Assembly (NCBI RefSeq): GCF_017104565.1
Contig: NZ_JAAGPD010000051.1
Span: 1 to 64,000 of the forward strand
Source: Paraburkholderia sp. Tr-20389
Lineage (GTDB): Bacteria; Pseudomonadota; Gammaproteobacteria; Burkholderiales; Burkholderiaceae
DNA length: 64,000 nucleotides
Direction: 5' to 3'
The notes beneath the pieces were generated by a model, which worked only from the letters and a program-made list of their open reading frames with translations, was not told the origin of the DNA and searched no databases. The translations under genes and the position numbers were made by a program. Position 1 is the first letter of the stretch. Every line of letters starts with the position of its first letter. Positions 1 through 9,885 of this stretch are shown here, piece after piece.

Positions 1-80
1 TTTACGCTCCACGCTTCCTCCCCACACTCGGTCGCCCTCATGCAGTTGCGCTTCACTTCATTCGCTGTGACCAGCTTATG

Positions 81-122
81 GCGGGACTTGCACCCGCAGG
101 AGTGCGCCCATGCTGGGCGCAC
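81..122. repeat. Two adjacent hairpin-forming inverted repeats downstream of ppiD
   Basis: GCGGG (81-85) pairs with CCCGC (93-97). Immediately after it, GTGCGCCCA (102-110) pairs perfectly with TGGGCGCAC (114-122) around a 3-nt loop. Similar short segments ahead of terminators recur, from memory, in Burkholderia-type genomes, so this may be one copy of a small dispersed repeat. Bases 1-80 hold nothing else I recognise. Confidence 0.4.
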
Positions 123-128
123 AAAAAC

Positions 129-154
129 AAAAGCCCCGCATTTGCGGGGCTTTT
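129..154 (-). terminator. Rho-independent terminator of ppiD
   Basis: AAAAGCCCCGC (129-139) is the perfect complement of GCGGGGCTTTT (144-154) with a 4-nt loop. On the minus strand the stem is followed by a T-rich run, and it lies about 45 bp past the ppiD stop. The symmetric A/T flanks would let it work in both directions. Confidence 0.8.
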
Positions 155-200
155 CTGTGGCGATCAAGAAACCGCACCCAGGCGGCTTCGAGCGAACGGT

Positions 201-2129
201 TTACTCGCCGGATTGCGGGTTATCGAGCGAGCCGTACATCTTCACCTTCGAACGCGCACGCAGCGCGTCGAGATACGCTTCCGCTTCGGCCTGTGCATTC
301 ACCGACGCGATCTGCTGCTGCGCCGACGTCAGACGCTGCGCGTCAGTCGGTGCGGGCTGCACGATCGAGTTCACGCGATAGATCGCATAGCCGTCCGCGC
401 CCAGATCGACACCGACATAAGCCGGGAGTTTTTGCGCATCGGCCTTGTAAATTGCACCCAATGCGGCGGGCGGTACACCCTGCGCATCGTTGCGCGACAC
501 CTTCAGCGCGGATGAGAAGCCATCCGTCGACTTCGACCTCTGCAGATCGGCTAGCTTCGCCTCGCCTTCCTTGCGCGCGAGATCGGCTGCCTGCTGCGCG
601 ACGACCTTCTGACGCACGGCGTCCTTGACGGCCGCCAGCGCCTGCACGGCGGCCGGCTTGTAGTCGGTCACGTGCGCTGCGATCAGCGTGTTGTTGCCGA
701 CGTCGATGGCCTGCGTGTTGTTGCGGTCCTTCGCCGAATCGTTCGCGAAGACAGCAGCAAGGAACTTCGCGTTGTTCAGCGGGCTATCCGGCGGCAACGC
801 GCTGTTGGCGCGCGGCGTGACCGTCGCGGTCTGGATCTGCAGTTTGTATTTGTCGGCAGCCGGCTGCAGGCTCTTCGCCTGTTCGTAGACCGTCGATGTG
901 AAGCCTTCCGAATCGTCGCCGAATGCCTTGGTCGCGAGTTGCGCCTTGAGATCCCTGGCGATCGAGTCTTTTACTTCGTCGAACGGCTTCGTCACCGACG
1001 GCTTCACATCCGTCACCTTGACGATGTGATAGCCGAAGTCCGACTGGATCAGATCGCTGATCTCATCCTTCTTCATCTTGAAGACTGCGTCGTCGAACGC
1101 CTTGCCACCCGCGATCATGCCAGGGCTGAAGTAGCCGAGATCGCCACCCTTCGACGCCGAACCCGGGTCCTGCGAATTCTGCTGCGCGAGTTGCGCGAAC
1201 TGGTCCGGATGCGCTTTCACCTGCGCGAGAACTTCTTGCGCCTTCTGCTTCGCCTTGTCCTTGTCGGCCGCGCTTGCATCCTTCGGCGCGACGATCAGGA
1301 TGTGGCTGGCGCGCACTTCGCCCGTCGTGCGGAAATGCGCGATGTTGTCGTCGTAGTACTTCTTGAGGTCGGCGTCGCTGGGATTCGCCGATGCCGCGAG
1401 CGTCGCGGGCGACATCACCAGATACTGGATCGTCGCCGTTGCGGGCGTCGCGAAGTCATCGCGATGGGCATCGTAGTACGCCTGAATTTGTGCATCCGTC
1501 GGCTGCACCTTGGACTCGTATTCTTTCGCACGGAACGCAAGGCCCTGCACTTCGCGCTGCTGCTCGGCGAGTTCGGTCAGATGCTGTGCGAGCGTCTTCG
1601 GTGTGAACGCCGTTTGCGTGATCGCAGCCGGCAGCTGCTGCATCGACATGCTATAGCGCACCTGCTCCTGGTATTGATCGGGCGTGATGCCCTGCATCGC
1701 AAGGAGTTCTTTGTATTTGTTCACGTCGATCGAGCCGTCCGGATTCTTCAACGATCCGATCACGGGATCCGCAAGCAGCGCGCGACGCAGTGCATCGTCG
1801 GACACCGTCAGGTGCATGCGCTGCGTTTCGTCGGCCAGCACACGCTGCTGGATCAGACCGTCGAGCATGTCCTTGCGGCGCTCCGGCGTGTCGAACATTT
1901 TCGAGTCGAACTGGGCGCCGAGCATCTGACGCGCGCGGTCCATCTGCTGGCGCCATGCGTTGTCGAACTCGCTGCGCGTGATCTTGTGTCCATTGACGCT
2001 CGCGACGTTTGCGCTCTCGTCAAAGAAACCACGGAAGCCCTGGATACCGACAAAACCCAAACCCGGCAGGATGACCAGGATGAGCATGAACATCATCAGA
2101 CGTTGGTGATTACGGAAGAAATCGAGCAT
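201..2129 (-). CDS. ppiD: Peptidyl-prolyl cis-trans isomerase PpiD (SurA/parvulin-type periplasmic chaperone)
   Basis: The 642-residue protein is anchored in the inner membrane and assists folding of secreted and outer-membrane proteins in the periplasm. A short cytoplasmic start (MLDFFRNHQR) is followed by one membrane segment at about residues 12-32. Next come a SurA_N-like chaperone region and a parvulin domain at about 270-365, with its hallmark blocks ASHILI, GGDLGYF and FGYHIVKV. The start at 2129 was chosen because the frame stays open upstream only by reading through tRNA-Asp in antisense; MLDFFR is the usual PpiD start. No clear Shine-Dalgarno sequence precedes it. It is the last gene of a minus-strand series hupB, tRNA-Val, tRNA-Asp, ppiD, and it ends just before a strong terminator. 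Isomerase activity of PpiD parvulin domains varies between species, so the chaperone role is the safer call. Confidence 0.95.
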   Translation of the reverse strand: MLDFFRNHQRLMMFMLILVILPGLGFVGIQGFRGFFDESANVASVNGHKITRSEFDNAWRQQMDRARQMLGAQFDSKMFDTPERRKDMLDGLIQQRVLADETQRMHLTVSDDALRRALLADPVIGSLKNPDGSIDVNKYKELLAMQGITPDQYQEQVRYSMSMQQLPAAITQTAFTPKTLAQHLTELAEQQREVQGLAFRAKEYESKVQPTDAQIQAYYDAHRDDFATPATATIQYLVMSPATLAASANPSDADLKKYYDDNIAHFRTTGEVRASHILIVAPKDASAADKDKAKQKAQEVLAQVKAHPDQFAQLAQQNSQDPGSASKGGDLGYFSPGMIAGGKAFDDAVFKMKKDEISDLIQSDFGYHIVKVTDVKPSVTKPFDEVKDSIARDLKAQLATKAFGDDSEGFTSTVYEQAKSLQPAADKYKLQIQTATVTPRANSALPPDSPLNNAKFLAAVFANDSAKDRNNTQAIDVGNNTLIAAHVTDYKPAAVQALAAVKDAVRQKVVAQQAADLARKEGEAKLADLQRSKSTDGFSSALKVSRNDAQGVPPAALGAIYKADAQKLPAYVGVDLGADGYAIYRVNSIVQPAPTDAQRLTSAQQQIASVNAQAEAEAYLDALRARSKVKMYGSLDNPQSGE

Positions 2130-2223
2130 GAGGAGGCAAAAGTCGGATGCCAAAAACGGAACGCCCGATAGTACAACAGCGGGCAATAAAAAAGGCGAAC
2201 CGGAGTTCGCCTTTCTAGGATAC

Positions 2224-2300
2224 TGGCGGAGTGGACGGGACTCGAACCCGCGACCCCCGGCGTGACAGGCCGGTATTCTAACCGACTGAACTACCACTCC
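2224..2300 (-). tRNA. tRNA-Asp (anticodon GTC)
   Basis: The 77-nt cloverleaf includes an encoded CCA end. Acceptor GGAGTGG pairs with CCACTCC, the anticodon loop reads CTGTCAC, and the T-loop GTTCGAGTC is intact. It sits 41 bp downstream of tRNA-Val and 94 bp upstream of ppiD. Confidence 0.97.
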
Positions 2301-2341
2301 TTTTGCTGCAGATCCTGCAGCGTGTCACTTCAATCTGGAAC

Positions 2342-2417
2342 TGGTGGGTGCTGAGAGGCTCGAACTCCCGACCTACGCCTTGTAAGGGCGCCGCTCTACC
2401 AACTGAGCTAAGCACCC
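2342..2417 (-). tRNA. tRNA-Val (anticodon TAC)
   Basis: The 76-nt cloverleaf includes an encoded CCA. Acceptor GGGTGCT pairs with AGCACCC, the anticodon loop is CTTACAA and the T-loop is GTTCGAGCC. It lies 68 bp downstream of the hupB stop and is probably transcribed together with tRNA-Asp. Confidence 0.97.
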
Positions 2418-2485
2418 GCTCCGAGATTGCTGCTACCTGATTGCTTATCGATTTACATCGACACTTTCATCAAGCAGCAAGCCCG

Positions 2486-2758
2486 TTAGTTTAACGCATC
2501 CTTCAGCGCTTTGCCAGGCCTAAATTTAGGAACCTTGGCTGCCTTGATCTTGATTGCTGCGCCCGTGCGCGGATTGCGGCCCGTGCGCGCCGTGCGCTTG
2601 CCGACGGCGAACGTGCCGAAGCCGACCAGCGTCACCGAACCACCCTTTTTCAACGTGCCTTTGACGCCACCGATCACAGCATCCAGCGCGCGCCCTGCTG
2701 CCGCTTTCGAAATGTCGGCTTGCTGCGCGATGTGATCGATCAATTCCGTTTTATTCAT
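2486..2758 (-). CDS. hupB: DNA-binding protein HU-beta
   Basis: A 90-residue histone-like nucleoid protein that dimerises, and binds and bends DNA without sequence specificity. The whole HU fold is present: the N-terminal helical part starts [18 protein letters not shown], and the arm region carries [12 protein letters not shown], where the proline intercalates into the minor groove. Length is standard for the family. The start at 2758 has a GGGGG ribosome-binding site 8-12 nt upstream; the longer open frame to 3064 crosses the promoter and the lon terminator and is not used. Lon-hupB order is typical of proteobacteria. A good sigma-70-like promoter lies at 2846-2874, and the leader contains a 12-bp palindrome at 2796-2807. 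Confidence 0.97.
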   Translation of the reverse strand: MNKTELIDHIAQQADISKAAAGRALDAVIGGVKGTLKKGGSVTLVGFGTFAVGKRTARTGRNPRTGAAIKIKAAKVPKFRPGKALKDALN

Positions 2759-2845
2759 TCCAAGCCCCCGAGAATGTTGTTGGGCAATCATGAAAGCGCT
2801 TAAGCGCCCGGTTATATACGGCACGGCAGAATTTGCCGGCCACTC

Positions 2846-2874
2846 ATTAGAATGGTCCGAAACCCTTGTGTCAA
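2846..2874 (-). promoter_or_regulatory. Probable sigma-70 promoter of hupB
   Basis: Read on the minus strand this is TTGACA (2874-2869), a 17-nt spacer, then TCTAAT (2851-2846). Transcription would start about 80 nt upstream of the hupB ATG. A TATATA block nearer the gene (2812-2818) and the palindrome GCGCTTAAGCGC (2796-2807) lie in the leader. Confidence 0.65.
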
Positions 2875-3047
2875 GCGGGATTGAGCCTGATTCGAGGGGC
2901 TCGTCGGGGGGGCGATCGATCACAAAATCTTGCAAGCGATCGATGTGAGTGCAACCAGTTTGAGACGCGCCGCGCGGCATCCTGGATAGCGGGTGAATCG
3001 CGCGATCTAACAAGTACACGATCAAACGTTTGCGTCGTCCGGACATA

Positions 3048-3079
3048 AAAAAACCCGCGGACAAAGCCGCGGGTTTTTG
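3048..3079 (-). terminator. Rho-independent terminator of lon
   Basis: AAACCCGCGG (3051-3060) pairs with CCGCGGGTTT (3067-3076) around a 6-nt loop. On the minus strand it ends in a run of T. It lies about 28 bp past the lon stop, separating lon from hupB. Confidence 0.85.
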
Positions 3080-3106
3080 ATCGCTATGGACTGAGCGAAC
3101 TGACGT

Positions 3107-5524
3107 TCAGTGCTTCACGACATCGCTTGCGCCGGCGTCTTTCGATTCACCGACGGGCGCTTCCGCCTTCGGCTCCTCATCAGGCAAAGCGGATGGCGCG
3201 CGTTCGAGCGCCAGCTCCAGCACCTTGTCGATCCAGCGAACGGGGACGATCTCGATCGCGTTCTTCACGTTGTCCGGAATCTCCGTCAGATCCTTGACGT
3301 TTTCTTCCGGGATCAGCACGAGCTTGATACCGCCGCGATGCGCTGCAAGCAGCTTCTCTTTCAGCCCGCCGATCGGCAGCACTTCGCCGCGCAGCGTGAT
3401 CTCACCCGTCATCGCAACGTCGGCACGCACGGGGATGCCCGTGAGCACCGACACCAGCGCCGTCGTCATCGCGATACCGGCGGACGGACCGTCCTTCGGC
3501 GTCGCGCCTTCCGGCACGTGGATGTGGATGTCCTGCTTCTCGAACGCTTCGTCCTTGATACCGAGACGGCGCGAACGCGAACGCACCACTGAGCGCGCGG
3601 CTTCGACGGATTCCTTCATCACGTCGCCGAGCGAACCCGTGCGGATCACGTTGCCCTTACCCGGCATCACAGCTGCTTCGATCGTCAGCAGATCGCCGCC
3701 GACTTCCGTCCATGCCAGACCCGTAACCTGACCGATCTGGTTTTCCTTCGCGGCCAGACCGAAGTCATACTTGCGCACGCCGAGGAACGTGTCGAGGTTG
3801 TTGCCGTCGACCGTCACTGCCTTGTCCGCCTTCTTCAGCAGAAGCATCTTCACGACCTTGCGGCAGATCTTCGATACTTCACGCTCGAGCGAACGCACGC
3901 CCGCTTCACGCGTGTAGTAGCGAATGATGTCGCGGATGGCTGCTTCCGTGACTTCGATCTCGCCTTGCTTCAGGCCGTTGTTCTTCTTCTGCTTCGGCAG
4001 CAGATAACGTTGCGCGATGCTGACCTTCTCGTCTTCCGTGTAGCCCGACAGACGGATCACTTCCATCCGGTCGAGCAGCGGCGGCGGGATGTTCAGCGAG
4101 TTCGACGTCGCGACGAACATCACGTCCGACAGGTCGAAGTCGACTTCGACGTAGTGGTCGGCGAACGTGTGGTTCTGTTCCGGGTCGAGCACTTCGAGCA
4201 GCGCCGACGACGGATCGCCGCGGAAATCCATGCCCATCTTGTCGACTTCGTCGAGCAGGAAGAGCGGATTGCGCACGCCGACCTTGGTCAGGCTCTGCAG
4301 GATTTTGCCCGGCATCGAACCGATGTACGTACGACGGTGGCCGCGAATTTCGGCTTCGTCACGCACGCCACCCAGCGCCATGCGAACGAACTTGCGGTTC
4401 GTTGCGCGCGCAATCGACTGGCCCAGCGACGTCTTACCAACACCCGGCGGCCCGACGAGGCACAGGATCGGCGCCTTCACCTTGTCCACGCGCTGTTGAA
4501 CCGCGAGATACTCGAGAATGCGTTCCTTGACCTTCTCGAGACCGAAGTGGTCTTCGTCCAGCACGCGCTCTGCATTCGAGAGGTCGTTGTTGACCTTGCT
4601 CTTCTTGCGCCACGGCAGGCCGATCAGCGTGTCGATATAGTTGCGCACGACGGTCGCTTCCGCCGACATCGGCGACATCAGCTTGAGCTTCTTCAGCTCG
4701 GCGTCGGCCTTCTTCTTGGCTTCCTTCGGCATGCGCGCGGCGGTGATGCGCTTCTCGAGTTCTTCGAGATCGGCACCCTCTTCGCCTTCGCCCAGTTCCT
4801 TCTGGATCGCCTTGACCTGTTCGTTCAGGTAGTACTCGCGCTGGCTCTTTTCCATCTGACGCTTGACGCGTCCGCGGATGCGCTTTTCGACCTGCAGGAT
4901 GTCGATCTCGGCTTCGAGTTGCGCGAGCAGATGCTCGAGGCGCTCGATGACCGGGAACATTTCGAGGATCTGCTGCTTCTGGTCGAGCTTGAGCGGCAGA
5001 TGCGCAGCGATGGTATCGGCAAGACGACCGGCTTCGTCGATGCCCGACAGCGACGTCAGGATCTCCGGCGGGATCTTCTTGTTCAGCTTCACGTACTGGT
5101 CGAACTGCGAGACGATCGCCCGGCGCAGCGCTTCCGTTTCAGCGCTATCGGCGTGATCGGGCTCGAGCGGCATGACTTCGCACGAGAATTGCGTTTCCTG
5201 CTCTTCGATCGACAGCGTCTTCGCGCGCTGCAGACCTTCGACCAGCACCTTCACGGTGCCGTCGGGCAGCTTGAGCATCTGCAGGATGTTGGCGATACAG
5301 CCAACTTCGTACATGTCCTTTTCGGTCGGCTCGTCTTTGGCCGCCGTTTTCTGGGCAACAAGCATGATGTGCTTGCCGCCTTCCATCGCGGCTTCCAACG
5401 CCTTGATCGACTTCGGGCGACCCACGAAGAGCGGGATCACCATGTGAGGGAAAACGACTACGTCGCGCAGCGGGAGCAGCGGAAGTGTGACGCGTTCCGG
5501 CGGGAGGAGTTGGGTTCCTGACAT
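3107..5524 (-). CDS. lon: ATP-dependent protease La (Lon)
   Basis: An 805-residue cytosolic AAA+ serine protease that degrades misfolded and short-lived regulatory proteins. Domain order is the Lon substrate-binding N domain (about 10-210), a coiled linker, the AAA+ module with Walker [10 protein letters not shown] near residue 358 and Walker [10 protein letters not shown], then the protease domain. The catalytic serine is S681 in PKDGPSAGI and the lysine is K724 in GGLKEKL, a spacing of 43 as in E. coli Lon. Length is slightly above the usual 784 because of a charged C-terminal tail. A GGGG ribosome-binding site precedes the start. It is followed by its own terminator and preceded by the clpX terminator, so it forms its own transcription unit. 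Heat-shock control is likely from knowledge of the family, but I see no convincing sigma-32 promoter. Confidence 0.98.
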   Translation of the reverse strand: MSGTQLLPPERVTLPLLPLRDVVVFPHMVIPLFVGRPKSIKALEAAMEGGKHIMLVAQKTAAKDEPTEKDMYEVGCIANILQMLKLPDGTVKVLVEGLQRAKTLSIEEQETQFSCEVMPLEPDHADSAETEALRRAIVSQFDQYVKLNKKIPPEILTSLSGIDEAGRLADTIAAHLPLKLDQKQQILEMFPVIERLEHLLAQLEAEIDILQVEKRIRGRVKRQMEKSQREYYLNEQVKAIQKELGEGEEGADLEELEKRITAARMPKEAKKKADAELKKLKLMSPMSAEATVVRNYIDTLIGLPWRKKSKVNNDLSNAERVLDEDHFGLEKVKERILEYLAVQQRVDKVKAPILCLVGPPGVGKTSLGQSIARATNRKFVRMALGGVRDEAEIRGHRRTYIGSMPGKILQSLTKVGVRNPLFLLDEVDKMGMDFRGDPSSALLEVLDPEQNHTFADHYVEVDFDLSDVMFVATSNSLNIPPPLLDRMEVIRLSGYTEDEKVSIAQRYLLPKQKKNNGLKQGEIEVTEAAIRDIIRYYTREAGVRSLEREVSKICRKVVKMLLLKKADKAVTVDGNNLDTFLGVRKYDFGLAAKENQIGQVTGLAWTEVGGDLLTIEAAVMPGKGNVIRTGSLGDVMKESVEAARSVVRSRSRRLGIKDEAFEKQDIHIHVPEGATPKDGPSAGIAMTTALVSVLTGIPVRADVAMTGEITLRGEVLPIGGLKEKLLAAHRGGIKLVLIPEENVKDLTEIPDNVKNAIEIVPVRWIDKVLELALERAPSALPDEEPKAEAPVGESKDAGASDVVKH

Positions 5525-5653
5525 TTCATTTCCCCATGAGTGGAATCAGTTTGTTCGATAGTTGAGGCCGCCAAAAAAGATTGCAAGCCTTCGCGTGTGG
5601 GAAAAAGTTCAGTGACTCCAGAAAAACGGCCCATCCTGTCGACACGATAAACG

Positions 5654-5690
5654 AAAAAAGCCGTTCACGTCGCCATGAACGGCTTTTTTT
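5654..5690 (-). terminator. Rho-independent terminator of clpX
   Basis: AAAAAAGCCGTTCA (5654-5667) pairs with TGAACGGCTTTTTT (5675-5688), giving a 14-bp stem. The arms are A/T tracts on both sides. It follows the clpX stop by about 20 bp on the minus strand. Confidence 0.85.
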
Positions 5691-5708
5691 CAAAAATCGG
5701 GAAGCCGA

Positions 5709-6980
5709 TCAATTCGAACCCGCTACCTTCGGCGCGTCTTCGTAGATCAGTAAAGGCTTTCCGTCACCATCAATGACATTGTCGTCAATAATGACTTTGC
5801 TCACGCCCTTCATTGCCGGCAATTCGTACATCACGTCGAGCAACGCCTGTTCCAGGATCGAGCGCAAGCCGCGTGCCCCTGTCTTACGACGGATGGCCTT
5901 GCGGGCTATGGCTTGCAGCGCGGCGGGACGAATCTCCAGCTCGACGCGTTCCATGTTGAACAGCTTGTGATACTGCTTGATGAGTGCGTTCTTCGGCTCC
6001 ACCAGAATCTTCATCAGCGCGGCTTCATCCAGCTTGCCGAGCGTTGCCACGACGGGCAAACGTCCGATCAGTTCTGGAATCAGGCCGAATTTGATGAGAT
6101 CTTCCGGCTCGACTTCGCGCAGCACTTCGCCCGCATCGCGATCCTGCTTGCTCTTGACGCTGGCGCCGAAACCGATGCCCGTCTTTTCCGTACGGTCGAC
6201 GATCACCTTCTCGAGACCGTCGAAAGCGCCGCCGCAGATGAACAGGATGTTGGTCGTATCGACCTGGATGAAATCCTGGTTCGGATGCTTACGACCGCCT
6301 TGCGGCGGCACCGACGCCATCGTGCCTTCGACGAGCTTCAGCAGCGCCTGCTGCACGCCCTCGCCCGACACGTCGCGGGTGATCGACGGGTTGTCCGACT
6401 TGCGGCTGATCTTGTCGATTTCGTCGATGTAGACAATACCGCGCTGCGCCTTGTCGACTTCGTAATTGCAGTTTTGCAGCAGCTTCTGAATGATGTTCTC
6501 GACGTCTTCACCGACATAGCCGGCTTCCGTCAGCGTGGTCGCGTCAGCGATCACGAACGGCACATTCAGAAGGCGCGCGAGGGTCTGCGCGAGCAGCGTC
6601 TTGCCGGAACCCGTCGGGCCGATCAGCAGGATGTTGCTCTTCGACAGCTCGACATCGTCCTTCTTGTCGAGATGCTTCAGGCGCTTGTAGTGGTTGTAGA
6701 CCGCGACCGCGAGAATTTTCTTCGCGCGCTCTTGCCCGATCACGTATTGATCGAGAATGTCGCGGATTTCCTGAGGACTCGGCAGGTCGGACTTGGACAG
6801 GCCCGTTTCCAGACCCGCGCCCGCTGCTTCGTCGCGAATGATTTCGTTGCACAGGTCGATACATTCATCACAGATGAATACCGACGGGCCAGCAATCAGT
6901 TTTTTGACCTCGTGCTGGCTCTTGCCGCAGAACGAGCAATACAACAGCTTCTCGCTGTTCGAACCTTTTTTGTCCGCCAT
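5709..6980 (-). CDS. clpX: ATP-dependent Clp protease ATP-binding subunit ClpX
   Basis: A 423-residue AAA+ unfoldase that recognises tagged substrates and feeds them into ClpP. The N-terminal zinc-binding domain has four cysteines at C15, C18, C37 and C40. The AAA+ core carries Walker A GPTGSGKT, the pore loop GYVGED, Walker B IVYIDEID and an arginine-rich sensor segment GARGLRS. The start at 6980 (MADKKGSN) matches the normal ClpX N-terminus and has GGAGG 11 nt upstream; the frame is open 17 codons further but without homology. It is downstream of clpP and tig on the same strand, the classic tig-clpP-clpX order, with a 207-bp gap to clpP that could hold its own promoter. Confidence 0.98.
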   Translation of the reverse strand: MADKKGSNSEKLLYCSFCGKSQHEVKKLIAGPSVFICDECIDLCNEIIRDEAAGAGLETGLSKSDLPSPQEIRDILDQYVIGQERAKKILAVAVYNHYKRLKHLDKKDDVELSKSNILLIGPTGSGKTLLAQTLARLLNVPFVIADATTLTEAGYVGEDVENIIQKLLQNCNYEVDKAQRGIVYIDEIDKISRKSDNPSITRDVSGEGVQQALLKLVEGTMASVPPQGGRKHPNQDFIQVDTTNILFICGGAFDGLEKVIVDRTEKTGIGFGASVKSKQDRDAGEVLREVEPEDLIKFGLIPELIGRLPVVATLGKLDEAALMKILVEPKNALIKQYHKLFNMERVELEIRPAALQAIARKAIRRKTGARGLRSILEQALLDVMYELPAMKGVSKVIIDDNVIDGDGKPLLIYEDAPKVAGSN

Positions 6981-7187
6981 AGATGTGTGAGCCTCCGGAC
7001 ACTCGAATGACATGATACGCCGTTTGCCCACCTCGTTCAGTCCGGGGCGGGACGGATGCGCAAAAGCTGTGACGGCGTTTGCCGCAGGCGTTCAGACGGG
7101 TCTTATTATTTCACAAGGCTTTGCGCCGGCGCTCTTCCCCCAATTTGAGGAAAAAGCGCACCGGATCAGCCATGTTTCAGCGATTGC

Positions 7188-7847
7188 TTACGGACGCTTG
7201 TGCAGAACCTGGTCAACGAGACCGTAAGCCTGCGCGTCGTCGCCCGACATGAAGTTGTCGCGGTCCGTGTCGCGCTGGATGCGCTCGACGGGTTGACCGG
7301 TATGGTGCGACAGCAACTGGTTCAGGCGCTCCTTCAGATACAGGATTTCGCGCGCCTGGATTTCGATGTCGGATGCCTGGCCGCGCGCGCCGCCCAGCGG
7401 CTGGTGAATCATCACGCGTGCGTTCGGCAGCGCGAAACGCTTGCCCTTCGCGCCGGCCGCCAGCAGGAACGCGCCCATGCTGGCCGCGAGACCCATACAG
7501 AGCGTCGAGACGTCCGGCTTGATGAACTGCATCGTGTCGTAGATAGCCATGCCTGCCGACACCGAGCCGCCCGGGCTGTTGATGTAGAAGCTGATGTCCT
7601 TGTCCGGATTTTCGCTTTCGAGGAACAGCAACTGCGCGATCACGAGGTTGGCGGTCTGGTCGTTCACTTCGCCGACCAGGAACACCACGCGCTCCTTCAG
7701 CAGGCGCGAGTAGATGTCATACGAACGTTCACCGCGGCCGCTCGTTTCGACCACGATCGGCACGAGGCCGAGCGCTTGCGCTTCGAGATCCCGATCTCGC
7801 GACGACTGCGAGGTCAACGTGTCCAGCATTTGAGCGCGAAAGGTCAT
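7188..7847 (-). CDS. clpP: ATP-dependent Clp protease proteolytic subunit ClpP
   Basis: A 219-residue serine peptidase that forms the double-heptamer chamber of ClpXP. The catalytic triad is complete: S123 in GLAASMGA, H148 in MIHQPLGG and D197 in DTDRDN, with the spacings 25 and 49 found in E. coli ClpP. The first 20-30 residues (TSQSSRDRD region) are extra relative to mature ClpP and include the expected propeptide. The gene lies 182 bp downstream of tig and upstream of clpX on the same strand, so the three probably form one regulon. Confidence 0.98.
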   Translation of the reverse strand: MTFRAQMLDTLTSQSSRDRDLEAQALGLVPIVVETSGRGERSYDIYSRLLKERVVFLVGEVNDQTANLVIAQLLFLESENPDKDISFYINSPGGSVSAGMAIYDTMQFIKPDVSTLCMGLAASMGAFLLAAGAKGKRFALPNARVMIHQPLGGARGQASDIEIQAREILYLKERLNQLLSHHTGQPVERIQRDTDRDNFMSGDDAQAYGLVDQVLHKRP

Positions 7848-7973
7848 GCAATGGATCCTTGTCAGGAAATGTTCTGATAATCGGTTCTGGACAAGTGGGT
7901 GCGGCCGCGCGTTTCTTCAAGAGCTGCGACGGCCGACAGGCGTTGTTTTAGCATGAAGACCGTGCGCAAATGT

Positions 7974-8018
7974 AAAAACGGCGTGCGGGCCGTCGTTCGG
8001 ACAGCCGGCACGCCGTTA
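7974..8018 (-). terminator. Probable terminator or attenuator after tig
   Basis: AAAAACGGCGTGC (7974-7986) pairs with GCACGCCGTTA (8008-8018), enclosing a weaker inner stem. On the minus strand the hairpin is followed by TTTTTAC. It lies between the tig stop and clpP and may partly uncouple them. Confidence 0.6.
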
Positions 8019-8029
8019 CAGCGATGCTA

Positions 8030-9376
8030 TTACGCTTGCGCCGTTGCGCTTGCCAGCTCTTCGAAGCTCACTTCCTTGTCCGTCACCTTCGCCTTGCTCA
8101 GGACGAAATCGACGACGTTGGATTCAACGACATACGCTTCCATCTCTGCCAGGCGCTGCTGGTTCGAATAATACCAGCGCACGACTTCCTTCGGGTCTTC
8201 GTAGCTCTTCGCGAATTCGTCGACTTCCGCGCGAATCTGCTCCGGCTTCGCCTGCAGTTCGTTGGCCTTCACCAACTCGGCCAGCACGAGGCCCAGCTTG
8301 ACGCGGCGCTCTGCCTGCTCGGCGAACATTTCGGCGGGGATCGGTGCGTCCTTGGCGTTCGGCACGCCGCGTTGCGCCAGATCCTGACGCGCCATTTCGA
8401 CGAGGCGCTGCTGATCCTGCTCGATCAGTGCCTTCGGCACGTCGAGTTCGGAGATCTTCAGCAGAGCATCCATCACCTGGTTCTTCACGACAGCCTGCGT
8501 GCGACGCTTCGCTTCGCGCTCCAGGTTGTCCTTGATTTCATTGCGCATCTTCGTCAGGTCGCCGTCTTCGATGCCGAGCGACTTCGCGAATTCGCCGTCG
8601 ATTTCCGGCAGGTGCGGCCACTCGATCTTCTTCATCGTGATCGTGAACTGCGCGGTTTTGCCGGCGACTTCCTTGCCGTGATAGTCCGCCGGGAAGGCCA
8701 GGTCGAATTCCTTCGACTCGCCGACCTTCAGGCCGAGCGCGGCCTTTTCGAATTCCGGCAGCATGCGGCCTTCGCCCAGGACAAACGCGAAGTCGTCCGC
8801 GCTGCCGCCCTCGAATGCGTCACCATCGATCTTGCCGACGAAGTCGACCGTCACGCGGTCGCCGTCCTTGGCTGCCGTGTCCGCGCCGCCGTCGCCGTGC
8901 TCGCCGGCTTCGCCGCGAGCGTGGTAGTGCACGCGCTGCTTGCGCAGGATGTCCAGCGTGCGGTCGATTTCCGCGTCGCTGATGGTGGTCTTCGTGCGTT
9001 CGATCTCAGCCGTTGCGACATCGCCCAGCTTCACGTCCGGGTAAACCTCGAACGTTGCGTCGAACGCGTAGTCGCCTTCCACGGCGTCCGTCTTCGGGCT
9101 GAAGCTCGGCTGGCCAGCAACGCGCAGGTTTTCCGCGCGGCTGATATCGAAGAATTCCTTGCCAACCTTGTCGCTCAGCACTTCGGCTTCCACCTGACCC
9201 GCGTACTGCTGCGTCACCATCTTGAGCGGAACCTTGCCCGGGCGGAAACCCGGCATGCGCACGTTCTTCGCGAGTTGACGGATACGCGAGTCCACTTCCT
9301 TCTGCACAGTGTCCTTCGGCAGGGAAATCGTCACGCGGCGTTCGAGCTTGCCGAGGTTTTCAACAACGTTAGCCAT
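8030..9376 (-). CDS. tig: Trigger factor (ribosome-bound chaperone and prolyl isomerase)
   Basis: A 448-residue chaperone that binds the ribosome exit tunnel and holds nascent chains. The N-terminal ribosome-binding domain has the signature GFRPGKVP near residues 43-50. The FKBP-type isomerase domain spans about 165-250 ([13 protein letters not shown] and [15 protein letters not shown]), and the rest is the helical substrate-binding arm region. A loop with [16 protein letters not shown] just ahead of the FKBP core is longer and more acidic than usual. The start has AGGA upstream. It heads the tig-clpP-clpX series. Confidence 0.97.
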   Translation of the reverse strand: MANVVENLGKLERRVTISLPKDTVQKEVDSRIRQLAKNVRMPGFRPGKVPLKMVTQQYAGQVEAEVLSDKVGKEFFDISRAENLRVAGQPSFSPKTDAVEGDYAFDATFEVYPDVKLGDVATAEIERTKTTISDAEIDRTLDILRKQRVHYHARGEAGEHGDGGADTAAKDGDRVTVDFVGKIDGDAFEGGSADDFAFVLGEGRMLPEFEKAALGLKVGESKEFDLAFPADYHGKEVAGKTAQFTITMKKIEWPHLPEIDGEFAKSLGIEDGDLTKMRNEIKDNLEREAKRRTQAVVKNQVMDALLKISELDVPKALIEQDQQRLVEMARQDLAQRGVPNAKDAPIPAEMFAEQAERRVKLGLVLAELVKANELQAKPEQIRAEVDEFAKSYEDPKEVVRWYYSNQQRLAEMEAYVVESNVVDFVLSKAKVTDKEVSFEELASATAQA

Positions 9377-9885
9377 GGCTTCAATCGTCCTAAAATTATT
9401 CGAGCGAATCAGTTATCTTGTGTGCGCCGCCTGTCGATGTCCGCTTTGCGTTGTGCGCCCGACGCTGCGTGTTGCACACGCTCTTGCGCAGGGTCGCCGC
9501 TTCGCTTCGCTCACTGAGGTGTGACATCGATCGCGTGCCTCTCTCCGCGGGCTGTGAGGCCGCCGGCAGCACAGTTTGGGTCAGAGAGCCAAATATTTTA
9601 GCAAACTATTTGCGCGCCTAGCCGGATTCGCTGTTTCGCGGCTTCTGGCGCCTTGCCGGGCGCGCGGAAGACAGCTCGAAACGCTTCGATGCCCCGCGCC
9701 GATCGCCGTTCAGCTGTGAATCAAAGTCAATTCTGCCTATACCTTCCGGTATATTCAGTCGCGCGCCGCATGCTGATAAGCTTCATCACATCCTGACACG
9801 CCTGCCCTTCATGGACCGGCGTCCCGGCGCTTCAGCATCGCGGTAGCGGTAGCGATGCCTCCTCATACCAAACATCTGAGACACC
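9377..9885. other. 509-bp divergent intergenic region between tig and the glycerate kinase gene
   Basis: No open frame here looks like a gene, and I see no tRNA or strong terminator. It must hold the tig promoter on the minus strand; a TAAAAT block near 9597 is a possible -10. It also holds the promoter of the plus-strand kinase; a small inverted repeat ATACCTTCCGGTAT near 9738 precedes a TATATT block. Neither has a convincing -35. Confidence 0.5.

Noticed and set aside
2130-2297. 56-residue N-terminal extension of the ppiD frame
   Set aside because: It is the antisense/parallel translation of tRNA-Asp (the VVQSVRIPACHAGGRGFESR type of tRNA-derived peptide); PpiD starts at MLDFFR.
3965-5521. 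Long plus-strand frame of 518 codons opposite lon
   Set aside because: Composition is typical of the antisense shadow of a GC-rich gene (Arg, His, Asp, Gln, Val rich); lon on the other strand is certain. The same reasoning removes long shadow frames opposite tig, mfd, argE, ligD, bktB, phaA and phaC.
9540-9885. An RNA gene or riboswitch before the glycerate kinase
   Set aside because: I could not fold a convincing conserved structure; only a short ATACC/GGTAT repeat is present.
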